A stretch of DNA of 38,233 nt from Anaerocolumna sp. (lineage in GTDB: Bacteria > Bacillota > Clostridia > Lachnospirales > Lachnospiraceae). A program made the translations under genes and the position numbers. The stretch lies in the NCBI GenBank assembly GCA_029239975.1, contig JARBTX010000036.1, positions 1-38,233 of the forward strand, given 5' to 3'. Below the pieces are notes generated by a model. It did no database searches. It saw only the letters and a list, made by a program, of their open reading frames with translations, and was not told where the DNA came from. This document shows positions 24,682 to 34,169 of the stretch, in pieces. Position 1 is the stretch's first letter, and every line of letters begins with the position of its first letter.

Positions 24682-24785
24682 CAACATAAGGTAGCTCCTG
24701 GTAATTGATGTTCTACTCCATCTGCTACTAAATCAGTGAATTATTCGGATGTTCACTCTAATAAATAAATAGGAGGAAATCACAT

Positions 24786-25733
24786 ATGAAATATAGAAGA
24801 CTAGGTAAATCTGGATTAAAGGTAAGTGAAATCAGCCTTGGAAGCTGGCTTACTTACGGCAATTCAACAGAAAAGGATACAGCTACAAAAATAATTGATA
24901 CTGCTTATGACCTTGGAATTAATTTTTTTGATACTGCTAACGTTTATGCATCAGGTGCAGCGGAAGTTATTGTAGGAGAGGTATTAAGAAAATACCCAAG
25001 AGAATCTTATGTATTAGCTACTAAAGTATTTTGGCCAATGGGTGAAGGTCCAAATGATCGTGGTTTATCCAGAAAACATGTATTTGAACAAGCAAATGCA
25101 AGTTTAAAAAGACTTGGAGTCGATTATGTTGACATCTATTATTGCCATCGCTATGATCCTGAAACACCAGTAGAAGAAACGTTAAGAACGATTGATGATC
25201 TTATTCGTCAAGGTAAAATATTATATGCTGGTGTTAGTGAATGGAGTGCAGCACAAATCCAAGAAGCAATCAATATCGCAGATAAATATTTACTCGATCG
25301 TATCGTAGTAAATCAACCTTTATATAATATGATAGATCGTAATATAGAACATGAAATCATACCACTATCTGAAAAAAATGGTATCAGCCAAGTTGTTTTC
25401 TCCCCACTTGCACAAGGTGTTTTAACTGGTAAATACAAAGATCCAAAGAATTTACCAGAAGGAAGCCGTGCCACTGATAATACATCAAATGCTTGGATTG
25501 GAAGATATATAAATGACGAGATGTTAGGTAAAGTTGCTAAATTAGGTGTAATCGCTGAGAATCTTGGTATCTCTACATCTCAACTAGCCTTAGCTTGGAT
25601 TTTAAGACATAAATCAGTTGCAAGTGCACTAGTTGGTGCAAGTAAACCCGCACAAATTATTGAAAATGCAAAAGCTTCAGATTATGTATTATCAGAGTCA
25701 GTTATAAAAGAAATCGAAACTATACTTGCATAA
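24786..25733 (+). CDS. Aldo-keto reductase (Kv-beta/YghZ-like)
   Basis: The 315-residue NADPH-dependent reductase has the AKR TIM barrel. The catalytic tetrad is visible: Asp in FFDTANVY with its Tyr, Lys in LATKVFWP, and His in YYCHRYDPETPVEETL. The C-terminal cofactor region (ALVGASKPAQIIENA) is present. It would reduce aldehydes or ketones in the cytoplasm. AGGAGG (24771-24776) precedes the ATG. The MerR-type promoter upstream suggests induction by electrophiles or aldehydes. No terminator follows, so it is probably co-transcribed with the next reductase. Confidence 0.92.
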   Translation: MKYRRLGKSGLKVSEISLGSWLTYGNSTEKDTATKIIDTAYDLGINFFDTANVYASGAAEVIVGEVLRKYPRESYVLATKVFWPMGEGPNDRGLSRKHVFEQANASLKRLGVDYVDIYYCHRYDPETPVEETLRTIDDLIRQGKILYAGVSEWSAAQIQEAINIADKYLLDRIVVNQPLYNMIDRNIEHEIIPLSEKNGISQVVFSPLAQGVLTGKYKDPKNLPEGSRATDNTSNAWIGRYINDEMLGKVAKLGVIAENLGISTSQLALAWILRHKSVASALVGASKPAQIIENAKASDYVLSESVIKEIETILA

Positions 25734-25812
25734 TTTATAAGTGCTTGTAAGTCTTAATAACAAATTACGTATACAGTTAACTATGTAAACGAAAAAAGAA
25801 AAGAGGATAATT

Positions 25813-26730
25813 ATGAAATCAATTAATGTATCAAATGGTACCTTACAGGTATCTGAAATCTCACTAGGTTGTATGAGAATCGCAGGTTTAAATGAAAAAG
25901 ACGCAAATCATTTCATTCAAACTGCATTGGATGAAGGAATTAATTTCTTTGATCATGCTGATATTTATGCTGGAGGTCAAGCAGAAGAAGTATTCTCAAA
26001 AGCAATTGGCATGAATGCATCTGTACGTGAAAAGATGATTATTCAAACCAAATGCGGTATCCGTCAAGGATTTTTTGATTTTTCTAAAGAACATATATTA
26101 GCATCTGTAGATGGTAGCTTAAAAAGATTAAATACAGATTATATTGACGTTTTATTACTCCACAGACCTGATACTCTTGTAGAACCAGAAGAAGTTGCAG
26201 AAGCATTTGATCAATTATATGTAAGCGGTAAAGTACGTCACTTTGGCGTAAGTAACCAGAATCCTATGCAAATTGAACTTTTAAAACGTTATGTAAATCA
26301 AAAGTTAATCTTTAATCAACTTCAGCTAAGTATTACAAACACTGGAATGATTGATGCTGGGTTGAATGTGAATATGCAAATAGATCCTTCCATCAATCGT
26401 GATGGTAGTATCCTTGATTATTGCCGTTTAAATGATATTACGATACAAGCATGGTCACCATTCCAATATGGATTCTTTGAAGGAGTCTTTTTAGATAACG
26501 ATAAATTTCCTGAGCTGAATGCAAAGATTAATGAAATTGCTAACGCAAAAGGTGTCACAAATACCGCAATAGCAATTGCTTGGATATTAAGACATCCTGC
26601 GAAAATTCAACCAATCGTTGGAACAACCAACGTTGAACGATTAAAAGATATATGTAAAGCTTCTAATGTAGAATTAACTAGACAAGAATGGTATGAAATT
26701 TATCGTGCTGCTGGCAATAAACTTCCATAA
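25813..26730 (+). CDS. Aldo-keto reductase (YdhF-like)
   Basis: The 305-residue AKR is of the E. coli YdhF type. The tetrad residues are in FFDHADIYAGG (Asp, Tyr), IIQTKCGIR (Lys) and VLLLHRPDTL (His). The unusual FDHADIYGGG wording is typical of the YdhF group. The C-terminus has PIVGTTNVERLKDI for the NADPH phosphate. It follows the previous AKR by 79 bp without a terminator, and AGAGGATAATT precedes its ATG. The two reductases share little sequence beyond the family core, so they are not a recent duplication. Confidence 0.92.
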   Translation: MKSINVSNGTLQVSEISLGCMRIAGLNEKDANHFIQTALDEGINFFDHADIYAGGQAEEVFSKAIGMNASVREKMIIQTKCGIRQGFFDFSKEHILASVDGSLKRLNTDYIDVLLLHRPDTLVEPEEVAEAFDQLYVSGKVRHFGVSNQNPMQIELLKRYVNQKLIFNQLQLSITNTGMIDAGLNVNMQIDPSINRDGSILDYCRLNDITIQAWSPFQYGFFEGVFLDNDKFPELNAKINEIANAKGVTNTAIAIAWILRHPAKIQPIVGTTNVERLKDICKASNVELTRQEWYEIYRAAGNKLP

Positions 26731-26774
26731 TACGAAATTGATTATTTCTAGTGGTGTATATCACTAATTTCATA

Positions 26775-26811
26775 AAAATGGTACAAGAAAAAATATTTCT
26801 TGTACCATTTT
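26775..26811. terminator. Bidirectional terminator between AKR and chemoreceptor genes
   Basis: Perfect 16-base arms AAAATGGTACAAGAAA (26775-26790) and TTTCTTGTACCATTTT (26796-26811) enclose a five-base loop, with A and T runs on both strands. Confidence 0.93.
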
Positions 26812-26834
26812 ATAATTATATCAGCAATATTAAC

Positions 26835-28925
26835 CTATTCAAATTTAAACTTCTCAATTTCTTCTTTGAGCTTTGCAGAACTTGCTGTAGTTTCAATTAC
26901 TTGAATCATTACTTCATCACATTGATGAGTCATTTCTGTTATTCTAGAAGCAATATCTGTTGTACCCATTGCACTTTCATCTGCGGCTTTTGCAACTCCG
27001 TCAATGGCTGTTAAAACTTGTTCTATGGATGCTAATAATTCTTCGCTTGTAGCACTAAAATCTGATACCATATCATCTACATACTTGGCATCTTCACTAT
27101 ATTTATCTGCAACCTCAAGCATTTGGTGATAATCCTTATTTACATCGGTAGATACAAATTCTAATAAATTATTGGAGCTAGATGCTAAATGACCAACTGA
27201 AGTCGTAACTTTTGATGTTATATCTTGAATCTGTAATACAGTACTCTTAGATTGTTCTGCTAATGATCTAATTTCATCTGCTACTACGGAAAAACCTCGA
27301 CCTGCCTCTCCTGCTCTTGCTGCTTCAATTGCCGCATTTAAAGCTAAAAGATTTGTCTGCTCTGTTATTTGCATTATCGATTCTGATAATACATTAATTT
27401 GATTAACAACTTTAGATTCTTCCATTGCTGTTTCAAGTTTTTCTTTTGTATTATTAAATATTTCAAATGCTCTTTGTTGTGCTTCATTGATAGTTATCTT
27501 GGTTTGTTCTGCACGTATACTTATTTCTTTCGCTGCTAAGGCACCCTCTGTTGACTTTTCTGCAATAGATTGGGCTGCTTTTTCTATTTGTATAGAAGTT
27601 GTAGACATTTCTTCGGATGATGCTGCAGTTTCTTCCATACTAGCTGCAAGTTCTTGTGTTGTTGCAGAAACGCTTTCGAAATGCTCATTCAATTTCGTCA
27701 TTTCATTCATTGCATCTTCCACTTCATTATCAATATTATTGGATTCCGTTTTAATACTCATAACAAGATGTTTTAGGGATTCTTTCATTTCTAGAATACT
27801 GTTAGAGATTATACCTATTTCATCTTTTCTTGTAAGTAATTTTTGATCAATTTCCACTAAGAAGTCACCTTGTGCTATATTAGACAAATAGTTGGATGAT
27901 TTTTTAATCGGATTTGCTATTCGTTTGGATAAAAGTGATGACAAAATTATGGATATTAAAATAGTGATAATTCCAATACCTAATGCAAAGTATTGTGTAT
28001 TAGTGATAAAAGCCATAGCATCTTTTTTACTCTCTACAGTAATAACAGCCCATTTGTCTGAATTACCTGGTAACTCAATTCCATGATAAGCACTAATTAC
28101 ATCAACTCCATCGTTATCTTTATAGGTGCTAAATCCGCTTTCACCATTTAAAGCTTTCTCAGTTATATTTTTAAGTTCGGATGGAATTTGTATATCTAAT
28201 TCTTCTGTTACTTCATTTCCGTTTGCATCTTTAACTGCATTTCCACTTGCATCTTTTTTTAGTAAAGTCTTTTTCATCGTTTTATAGTTATACAATTCGG
28301 AAACTTGAGTAGAATCTGGATGCGCAATTACAACCCCTTCACCATCCACAATAAATGCATATCTACTTTCATCATCATATTTTTCAATGATTGTTTGAAG
28401 CATGTCCAATTTAATATCTGCTCCCATTACACCAACAAAAGAATTACTTTGATTATATATTGGCATAGCAATGGTTGTGACTGGTACGTTTCCAGTTAAT
28501 GAAAAATAAGATTTACTAACAAATGGCTTTTGTTCCTCTTTTGCTTTTATAAACCACCATCGATTGGAACGATCACCTAATTCCCCTTTTGATCTAGCTG
28601 TTTGCATACCATCTGCACCTTGAATGTATAATAAATCAAAATAAGGATGTTTTTCAATAACATTTAATAATACTTGCTCTTGCGATGTTGGAACAAACCC
28701 TTTTACATCATTGTTGAAAGTAATCTGCTCCGTAATAGAATACCCCTTCTCTATAAATGCAGTTACTTGATCGGCAAGTGTATTGGCTAGTAATTCATTG
28801 TTTTGTTCTAATTCTTTTTGATAAGTAAGATTCAGATATAAACCATTTGAAATAGCCAAAATAAAAAAAGATAATACCACCAAAAAAAGTGTAAATGTTG
28901 TCAACTGGTGACGTATTGATTTCAT
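26835..28925 (-). CDS. Methyl-accepting chemotaxis protein with dCache sensor
   Basis: The 696-residue chemoreceptor has TM1 at about 8-30, an extracellular dCache-type ligand domain at about 35-305, and TM2 at about 308-332. A HAMP domain ([20 protein letters not shown]) follows. The long cytoplasmic coiled coil has the signalling tip [20 protein letters not shown], which contacts CheA and CheW. The sensor holds an insertion-like Lys/Asp/Asn-rich segment near 220-245 ([19 protein letters not shown]). There is no C-terminal CheR-docking pentapeptide. The ATG at 28925 has AGGAAAGGATGG upstream. The ligand is unknown. Confidence 0.95.
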   Translation of the reverse strand: MKSIRHQLTTFTLFLVVLSFFILAISNGLYLNLTYQKELEQNNELLANTLADQVTAFIEKGYSITEQITFNNDVKGFVPTSQEQVLLNVIEKHPYFDLLYIQGADGMQTARSKGELGDRSNRWWFIKAKEEQKPFVSKSYFSLTGNVPVTTIAMPIYNQSNSFVGVMGADIKLDMLQTIIEKYDDESRYAFIVDGEGVVIAHPDSTQVSELYNYKTMKKTLLKKDASGNAVKDANGNEVTEELDIQIPSELKNITEKALNGESGFSTYKDNDGVDVISAYHGIELPGNSDKWAVITVESKKDAMAFITNTQYFALGIGIITILISIILSSLLSKRIANPIKKSSNYLSNIAQGDFLVEIDQKLLTRKDEIGIISNSILEMKESLKHLVMSIKTESNNIDNEVEDAMNEMTKLNEHFESVSATTQELAASMEETAASSEEMSTTSIQIEKAAQSIAEKSTEGALAAKEISIRAEQTKITINEAQQRAFEIFNNTKEKLETAMEESKVVNQINVLSESIMQITEQTNLLALNAAIEAARAGEAGRGFSVVADEIRSLAEQSKSTVLQIQDITSKVTTSVGHLASSSNNLLEFVSTDVNKDYHQMLEVADKYSEDAKYVDDMVSDFSATSEELLASIEQVLTAIDGVAKAADESAMGTTDIASRITEMTHQCDEVMIQVIETTASSAKLKEEIEKFKFE

Positions 28926-29006
28926 AATTCCATCCTTTCCTATGTAACAAATTTTGGTAAATATTTTACGTTAATTAACCACACGTCCATTTACTAAATT
29001 ATTCAA

Positions 29007-29035
29007 ATTATATCACCGCACCTGCTTTTATTCAA
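29007..29035 (-). promoter_or_regulatory. Sigma-A-type promoter of the chemoreceptor gene
   Basis: On the minus strand TTGAAT (complement of 29030-29035), 17 bp, TATAAT (complement of 29007-29012). No good sigma-D flagellar promoter was found, so expression may not be tied to the motility regulon. Confidence 0.65.
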
Positions 29036-29102
29036 TTTTTTTCTTGTATATGTGATATATTTCGACTTTCTAAGAGTAAAAATTTATAGGTACTTAATGG
29101 AA

Positions 29103-29160
29103 AAGGAGATGTAATATATAACCGCGTAAAATTAATAACATGGTTATAATACATCCCCTT
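29103..29160 (-). terminator. Terminator of the SPFH gene
   Basis: AAGGAGATGTA...TATAACC (29103-29123) pairs with GGTTATAATACATCCCCTT (29142-29160). On the minus strand TTTT follows the stem. Confidence 0.65.
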
Positions 29161-29209
29161 AGGATAATTACCTATTTGTAATCTTGATTAAATATTAAAT
29201 TAAACTCTG

Positions 29210-31189
29210 TTATCTCTCATCTTCAGTCTGTATTTCCGGTTGCTGTTTATTTTCATTTTGAATAGATACACCAAGTTTATCTAATGTAATAAACTTTAGA
29301 AGCGTATCCATAACAGTATTATTATTTCCTTCCGCAGTTTCAGTACCATATCCCATATTTACTACAGTCTTTGGAACAATATCCACGTTTGCATTCTTAA
29401 TCGCATCTGATAACTTATCCACAACTTCTTGAATTACTCGGTACTCTGCTCCACCATAAGCTTTAACTTGAGCATCAATTGCTTGAGCTTTTGCTAAACC
29501 TACATTGGTTTCTTTGGAAGCTTCCGCTTGACCTTCTAATTCTATTCTTGTTGAATGTGCTTTTGCCAATGCAATAATCTGATTTGCTTCTTGTTCTGCT
29601 TTACTTGCCAGGGCAGCACCATTGTTACCTTCAATGTCAATCTGTATTTTGGATTTAGTAAGAAGACTCTGCTGTTCTGCAATGGCTTGTGCCTCACGTA
29701 AAGATTTTTCACTTTCAGCTGCAGATTGTTGTTTTTGGTATGTAATCTTTTTCTCTTCTGCAATTTGTCTTTCTCGTAATTGGGTTAATATGTTCTCAAT
29801 TTGTAAATCAGCATGACTTGTTTTTGGTGTACCAATTAAGACTTCTTCTAACTGTAAATTATATTTACTAAATTTCTCACGCATCTCCGTTACTGCTTTT
29901 TCACGAATCTCACTACGTTCTTGTATTAATTCAATTAATGTTTTCGTTTGAGCTACATCCTTAAAATAAGCACTAACCAATGGATCAAGTGATTGATTTA
30001 CCAACATGCTTATATCACCAAATCTTTGTATTACCCAAGGTGCCTGTTTATAATCTATATGCATAACTACGGATAAAGGAAGTGAAGGTTCAAAAGCATC
30101 CTTTGTGATAATATCCACTTCTGTAAGATTTTCATCATATTTGTGGTCGCCTGTTTCAGTCTTATTCCATTTTAAAATAATATTGGTGGTTGGTACTAAA
30201 ACAACCTTTCCAGCATCGGTATTAAAAGCATATTTACCTGGCATTAATGGTTTCTCTAATACACCTTTACAACCTACACCAACTAATTCACCATGTTTAT
30301 AATCTGCACCTGTGGTATCTACCCCTTCTTTTCCAAAGAAGGAAACCACAACTCCAACATAACCAATTGGAACAACTGTTTTTGCACGGTATTCAACGGT
30401 AGCAAACAAACGGTTAATATAATAAGTACCATCTGTCAAAACTTGAATTTGCTTGCCTCTTCTACCACCTAATTCTAAAAACTTCTCTGGATCTTGAAAA
30501 CTTGCATGCCCTTCCCCAACATCACCTGCAATAATCTCACCTTGTTCAAGCGGAACACCATCATGTACTGTAACAATGCCCATTAAGTCTGAACTTTCTT
30601 TGCCATTCCCCATAATTACCACTGGACTAAATGCAGTTCTAGATGCTAATGTCTGCTGCATACTTACTAATTCAACACGTTCTAGTTTTGAACCAGTATT
30701 AATAGCTTTTATATCATTTGGTGTAACGACAATAAACTGCGCAAGGTTAATAGCGTAAGTTCCTTCTCTTAGTATTCCTCTTTGTGGTCCTCTTTGCCCA
30801 CCATTTTGTAAAAATCCACGTACATTCTGAAAATTATTTGCTTCTGGTACTACTTTTCCTAATGTTTGAACTGGTGCTAATGGTAGTCCATCTCTAGCAA
30901 ATATGTACGCAATTTGTCCTTGCGGTATGGTAATGAGAGGATACTTATGGATTTTGTACATTAAAACAGATTTAAAATGTATACCACCACGTAACAAGTC
31001 TGGTGAATAGCCTGCTTCCCCATGTAATGCAATAATGGAATCTTTTAGGGAACCTTTAAAACTCCACCATTTTTCAACCACAGCTACTTCATCTGAATCA
31101 ATTACTCTTAAACCTAATATATTAAAAATAATCAGGTAAAGTAATATAATTCCACCGACAACTGCTCCTATAACATAATACAGAACCAT
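29210..31189 (-). CDS. Very long SPFH/flotillin-like membrane protein
   Basis: The 659-residue protein has one N-terminal membrane helix (MVLYYVIGAVVGGIILLYL, residues 1-24) and then an SPFH/band-7 region that is longer than usual. Repeated segments occur at about 90-300 (RGFLQNGGQRGPQRGILREGTYAIN and GGRRGKQIQVLTDGTYYIN share a GxRG-ILxxGTYxIN pattern, quoted in part only). A classical SPFH core lies at about 340-450. An Ala/Glu/Gln/Lys coiled coil of flotillin type follows at about 450-590, then a polar tail. Flotillins organise membrane microdomains. I start it at ATG 31189, eight bases after AGGAG; a start at 31243 would put 18 polar residues before the membrane helix and lacks a ribosome site. 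Confidence 0.8.
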   Translation of the reverse strand: MVLYYVIGAVVGGIILLYLIIFNILGLRVIDSDEVAVVEKWWSFKGSLKDSIIALHGEAGYSPDLLRGGIHFKSVLMYKIHKYPLITIPQGQIAYIFARDGLPLAPVQTLGKVVPEANNFQNVRGFLQNGGQRGPQRGILREGTYAINLAQFIVVTPNDIKAINTGSKLERVELVSMQQTLASRTAFSPVVIMGNGKESSDLMGIVTVHDGVPLEQGEIIAGDVGEGHASFQDPEKFLELGGRRGKQIQVLTDGTYYINRLFATVEYRAKTVVPIGYVGVVVSFFGKEGVDTTGADYKHGELVGVGCKGVLEKPLMPGKYAFNTDAGKVVLVPTTNIILKWNKTETGDHKYDENLTEVDIITKDAFEPSLPLSVVMHIDYKQAPWVIQRFGDISMLVNQSLDPLVSAYFKDVAQTKTLIELIQERSEIREKAVTEMREKFSKYNLQLEEVLIGTPKTSHADLQIENILTQLRERQIAEEKKITYQKQQSAAESEKSLREAQAIAEQQSLLTKSKIQIDIEGNNGAALASKAEQEANQIIALAKAHSTRIELEGQAEASKETNVGLAKAQAIDAQVKAYGGAEYRVIQEVVDKLSDAIKNANVDIVPKTVVNMGYGTETAEGNNNTVMDTLLKFITLDKLGVSIQNENKQQPEIQTEDER

Positions 31190-31296
31190 ATCGTCATCTC
31201 CTAGTCGTTTTTTATCAATATATATTGTTACTGATTGAATCATTCCGACTTAAGAAGTAAATGTGGCAATTTAATATAATCTTAATGTTAAAATGT

Positions 31297-32487
31297 TTAC
31301 TTAATTCTTAATATTTTACGTGCAACTCCAACAACTGGTTTGTAGAATATACCTTCCATTTCCTTAACTACTACTTTTAATTCTTTACGAATTGCAATAT
31401 TTTGTGGGCAATGACTTTCACATTTTCCACATTCCTTACATCTGGATGCATTTGCTGGGTTTACTGATAATGCTCCAAGTGTTTGCATATACTTCCATCT
31501 AGCTGATTTATCTTTTAATAAGTATTTATCATTTAAACTTGAGAAACATCCTGGTATATCAACTCCAGCTGGACATGGCATACAATATGCACAACCTGTA
31601 CATGGTACTTTTGTTCTCTCAATCATTACTTTTTTTACATGGTCAAATACTTCTAATTCTCTTTGGGTAAAGGATTTTGCAACCACATCGGATGCAATTC
31701 GAATATTATCAGCAACTTGTTCTTCATTACTCATACCTGATAATAATACATTTACTTCTGGATGATTCCAAACCCATCTTAAGGCCCATTCCGCTGGAGA
31801 ACGATTTGTATCATAACTTTTAAATGTTTTTATTACCTCTGTTGGTAAATTATTCACTAACTTGCCACCACGTAATGGCTCCATTACAATAACTGGAATA
31901 CCAAGCGAATGAGCTAACTGTAAGCCAGATTTCGTTGCTTGATTATTCTCATCCATGTAATTATATTGAATCTGACAAAAATCCCATGGATATGCTTTTA
32001 CGATAGCTTCAAAATCTGCTCTACTGCCATGAAAGGAAAAACCGATGTTTTTTACAGTACCAATTTGCTTTAATCCCTCTAGCCACTCCAACACGCCTAT
32101 CGAAGAAAGGCGATCGAAACCAGCTTTATCTGTTAACATATGTAAAAGGTAATAATCGATATAACCTGTTTGTAATCTTTGTAATTGTGTAGCAAATATT
32201 TTTTTTGCATTGTCAAGTGTTTTAACCATAAATGGTGGTAACTTTGTAGCTATTTTTACTTTTTCGCGATATCCACCAAGCAAAGCCTGACCTAACAAGG
32301 ATTCACTTTTACCACCATGATAGATATAAGCAGTATCAAAATAGTTCACTCCATTTGCTATAGCATCATGAATCATGGCTATTGCTCTTGGTTCATCAAT
32401 GCCACCACCTTTTGTAGGAAATCTCATACAACCAAAACCTAATATTGATAAATTTTCACCATTTTTTTGATTTACTCTGATGTTCAT
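31297..32487 (-). CDS. Aldo-keto reductase with C-terminal 4Fe-4S ferredoxin domain
   Basis: The 396-residue protein couples an AKR barrel (residues 1-280; FDTAYIYHGGKSE with Asp/Tyr, KIATKLP with Lys, YYLLHML with His) to a cysteine-rich domain. The cysteine clusters are CTGCAYCMPCPAGVDIP (about 297-313) and CKECGKCESHCP (about 352-363), enough for two 4Fe-4S centres. Such fused AKRs are common in anaerobes and presumably exchange electrons with ferredoxin-type partners; the substrate is unknown. The ATG at 32487 lies 11 bp after the nitroreductase stop, with AGGAGGG in the junction, so the two are co-expressed. Confidence 0.9.
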   Translation of the reverse strand: MNIRVNQKNGENLSILGFGCMRFPTKGGGIDEPRAIAMIHDAIANGVNYFDTAYIYHGGKSESLLGQALLGGYREKVKIATKLPPFMVKTLDNAKKIFATQLQRLQTGYIDYYLLHMLTDKAGFDRLSSIGVLEWLEGLKQIGTVKNIGFSFHGSRADFEAIVKAYPWDFCQIQYNYMDENNQATKSGLQLAHSLGIPVIVMEPLRGGKLVNNLPTEVIKTFKSYDTNRSPAEWALRWVWNHPEVNVLLSGMSNEEQVADNIRIASDVVAKSFTQRELEVFDHVKKVMIERTKVPCTGCAYCMPCPAGVDIPGCFSSLNDKYLLKDKSARWKYMQTLGALSVNPANASRCKECGKCESHCPQNIAIRKELKVVVKEMEGIFYKPVVGVARKILRIK

Positions 32488-32498
32488 TTATTACCCTC

Positions 32499-33245
32499 CT
32501 AATTAACTTTCACTTTTATCATAAACTCGTAACCCTTTGGAGCTGGTTGCTTTTGTAAATCAAAGGCTACCTTTTTATTATTGTGATCAAGTGCTAAATA
32601 CAAATGATATAATGCAATACCAATATCAATTTGATTGTTTTTACCTAAAATCGGTGCTTTTATAAAATTTAAACTTTCTCTACATACTATCAATTCTTCT
32701 GCAGAACCACAAATATACCATGGTTGTGAATTCGTTGCGGAAGGTGCAATACGAATTGTTTCGAGGATGTCATCCATTCCTGTAACATTTGTAATATCTG
32801 CTAAACTCTTTCTCTTAAATTCAGACACACTAGACCTATGAACGTTCTCTGGTGTCCTTCCAAATGCTATCATAATAACAAATTCCATATTATTCACATC
32901 CGGAATTTCCTTTGTTGGTTTCGCCATTCCAAGCCAACAACTGCCTAAGTTATTAACAGAAAAATATAAATCCATTTGTTGTAATAGAAATCCTGCATTT
33001 AATAAATAACCATCTTTTTTCTCAGAGTGTATACATACATAGTGAGGTGCTTTAATCGGAAATAAATTTTTAACATCATCTGCATTTAAAAAAGATAATT
33101 GATATTTTATATCCTTATTAACAGGTGTCAAATGCTTGGAATATTCCTTTATTTCTGCTAAAGTTTTTGTATCAAGTGGTGTTAAGTCATATTTTCTTAT
33201 GGATTTTCTTTTAAAAATAGTACTGTACAATTGGGAATTCGTCAT
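32499..33245 (-). CDS. Nitroreductase-family protein (putative TM nitroreductase type)
   Basis: The 248-residue flavoprotein-like sequence has FKRKSIRKYDLTPLD at the start (family FMN site) and LLNAGFLLQQMDLYFSVNNLGSCWLG in the middle, quoted only in part as GSCWLGMAKP. The second-half repeat has RIAPSATNSQPWYI and GIALYHLYLAL. Two half-domains in one chain are typical of this nitroreductase branch, which reduces nitro or quinone compounds with NAD(P)H. The ATG at 33245 has AAGGAG upstream. It sits between the TetR gene and the Fe-S AKR and is probably co-transcribed with both. Confidence 0.85.
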   Translation of the reverse strand: MTNSQLYSTIFKRKSIRKYDLTPLDTKTLAEIKEYSKHLTPVNKDIKYQLSFLNADDVKNLFPIKAPHYVCIHSEKKDGYLLNAGFLLQQMDLYFSVNNLGSCWLGMAKPTKEIPDVNNMEFVIMIAFGRTPENVHRSSVSEFKRKSLADITNVTGMDDILETIRIAPSATNSQPWYICGSAEELIVCRESLNFIKAPILGKNNQIDIGIALYHLYLALDHNNKKVAFDLQKQPAPKGYEFMIKVKVN

Positions 33246-33278
33246 TTACACATCTCCTTATAATTAACTTTTATATTT

Positions 33279-33300
33279 AGGTAATGTTTCGCTTTTACCT
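33279..33300 (-). other. Small hairpin between TetR and nitroreductase genes
   Basis: AGGTAA and TTACCT pair around a ten-base loop in the 83-bp gap. It may be a weak attenuator or processing site; no T run follows directly. Confidence 0.4.
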
Positions 33301-33328
33301 ATTTTTATATTTTTTACTTTCTTTCAGC

Positions 33329-33919
33329 TTATTTCTTTTCGGAGTTCAAAAAAAAGTTTTTTATCACTTTATCGATCATTTCATTTCTTTGTAATTCATC
33401 ATAAAAATCAAAATTCGTTTCTTTTTTTAACAATTCTGCTTTTAGAAAACTATAATTTAAAAACCCAGCAATAATACTGTTTGCAATCCAAACTTTACAT
33501 AAATTTTCACCAAAAATATCATTTATGCATTGTTTATACTCTTTTACATCACTTAATATGTGAAGTGATTCCTGTTCATTCTCTATATTATCTAGTATCG
33601 CAATTTTACATATTTCAGGGTTCTTTGCAAAATGCTTGGTGGTTTCTCTTAGTATTATCGATAATTGATCTGCTGCTGGAGCATCTTTGTATTTCAATAA
33701 TTTTTCAGATAAATGAGTCTTTGCGCATTCCATTACTCTTTTTACTGCGGTCCTAATTAAATTATCTTTACTTTGAAAATGGTAATTTACCATACCATTA
33801 CCTACGCCAGCTTTTTCTGTAATATCTGCAACAGTAATTTCATGTGGTTTTTTCCCTTGACATATTAGTTCAGTTGTCACATCAACTAAACGCTGCTTTG
33901 CTGTATCTTTTTCACTCAT
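33329..33919 (-). CDS. TetR-family repressor of the nitroreductase/AKR operon
   Basis: The 196-residue protein has a TetR DNA-binding domain at residues 8-55 (ITVADITEKAGVGNGMVNYHF with the turn at AGVGNG) and a helical ligand domain. The ATG at 33919 has AGGAG upstream. A 35-bp perfect palindrome overlaps its promoter. It is the first gene of a TetR-nitroreductase-AKR operon, so it likely represses the set until an electrophile or quinone-like ligand binds. Confidence 0.9.
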   Translation of the reverse strand: MSEKDTAKQRLVDVTTELICQGKKPHEITVADITEKAGVGNGMVNYHFQSKDNLIRTAVKRVMECAKTHLSEKLLKYKDAPAADQLSIILRETTKHFAKNPEICKIAILDNIENEQESLHILSDVKEYKQCINDIFGENLCKVWIANSIIAGFLNYSFLKAELLKKETNFDFYDELQRNEMIDKVIKNFFLNSEKK

Positions 33920-33948
33920 AAGTATTTCTCCTATTAAAATTTAAAACA

Positions 33949-33998
33949 GAACGGTATACTGTATATTATACAGTATACCGTTCAAATTGCTTTGTCAA
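33949..33998 (-). promoter_or_regulatory. Promoter with 35-bp perfect palindromic operator
   Basis: Arms of 17 bases (GAACGGTATACTGTATA and its exact complement) meet around one central T at 33949-33983. The promoter on the minus strand is TTGACA (complement of 33993-33998), 17 bp, TACTGT (complement of 33970-33975). The palindrome therefore covers the -10 and the start. It fits a TetR dimer pair and is unusually long and perfect. Confidence 0.85.
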
Positions 33999-34169
33999 TA
34001 TGATTACTTTTTTATCCAATAATTTAATATATTTTTTATAATTTATATCTAAAGTTTTTAAAAATTTGAAAACTTGTAATAAAATACTGTTTTTAATTAT
34101 GCTTTAAAAAAAATAAAAGAACCATAATAATAATAGATTTTTAATTCGAACATTAAGGAGGTAATCACT

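Noticed and set aside
24786..26730. Tandem duplication of the two aldo-keto reductases
   Set aside because: They belong to different AKR subgroups (Kv-beta-like and YdhF-like) and share only core motifs.
26751..27014. Plus-strand frame of 87 codons opposite the chemoreceptor end
   Set aside because: It crosses the bidirectional terminator and lies antisense to a well-supported gene.
31190..31243. Longer N-terminus for the SPFH protein
   Set aside because: AGGAG is spaced for the ATG at 31189; the longer start has no ribosome site and adds polar residues before the membrane helix.
31250..31305. Inverted repeat AAGTAAA / TTTACTT around the end of the Fe-S AKR gene
   Set aside because: The stop codon lies in the stem, the loop is long and there is no T run, so it is not a convincing terminator.
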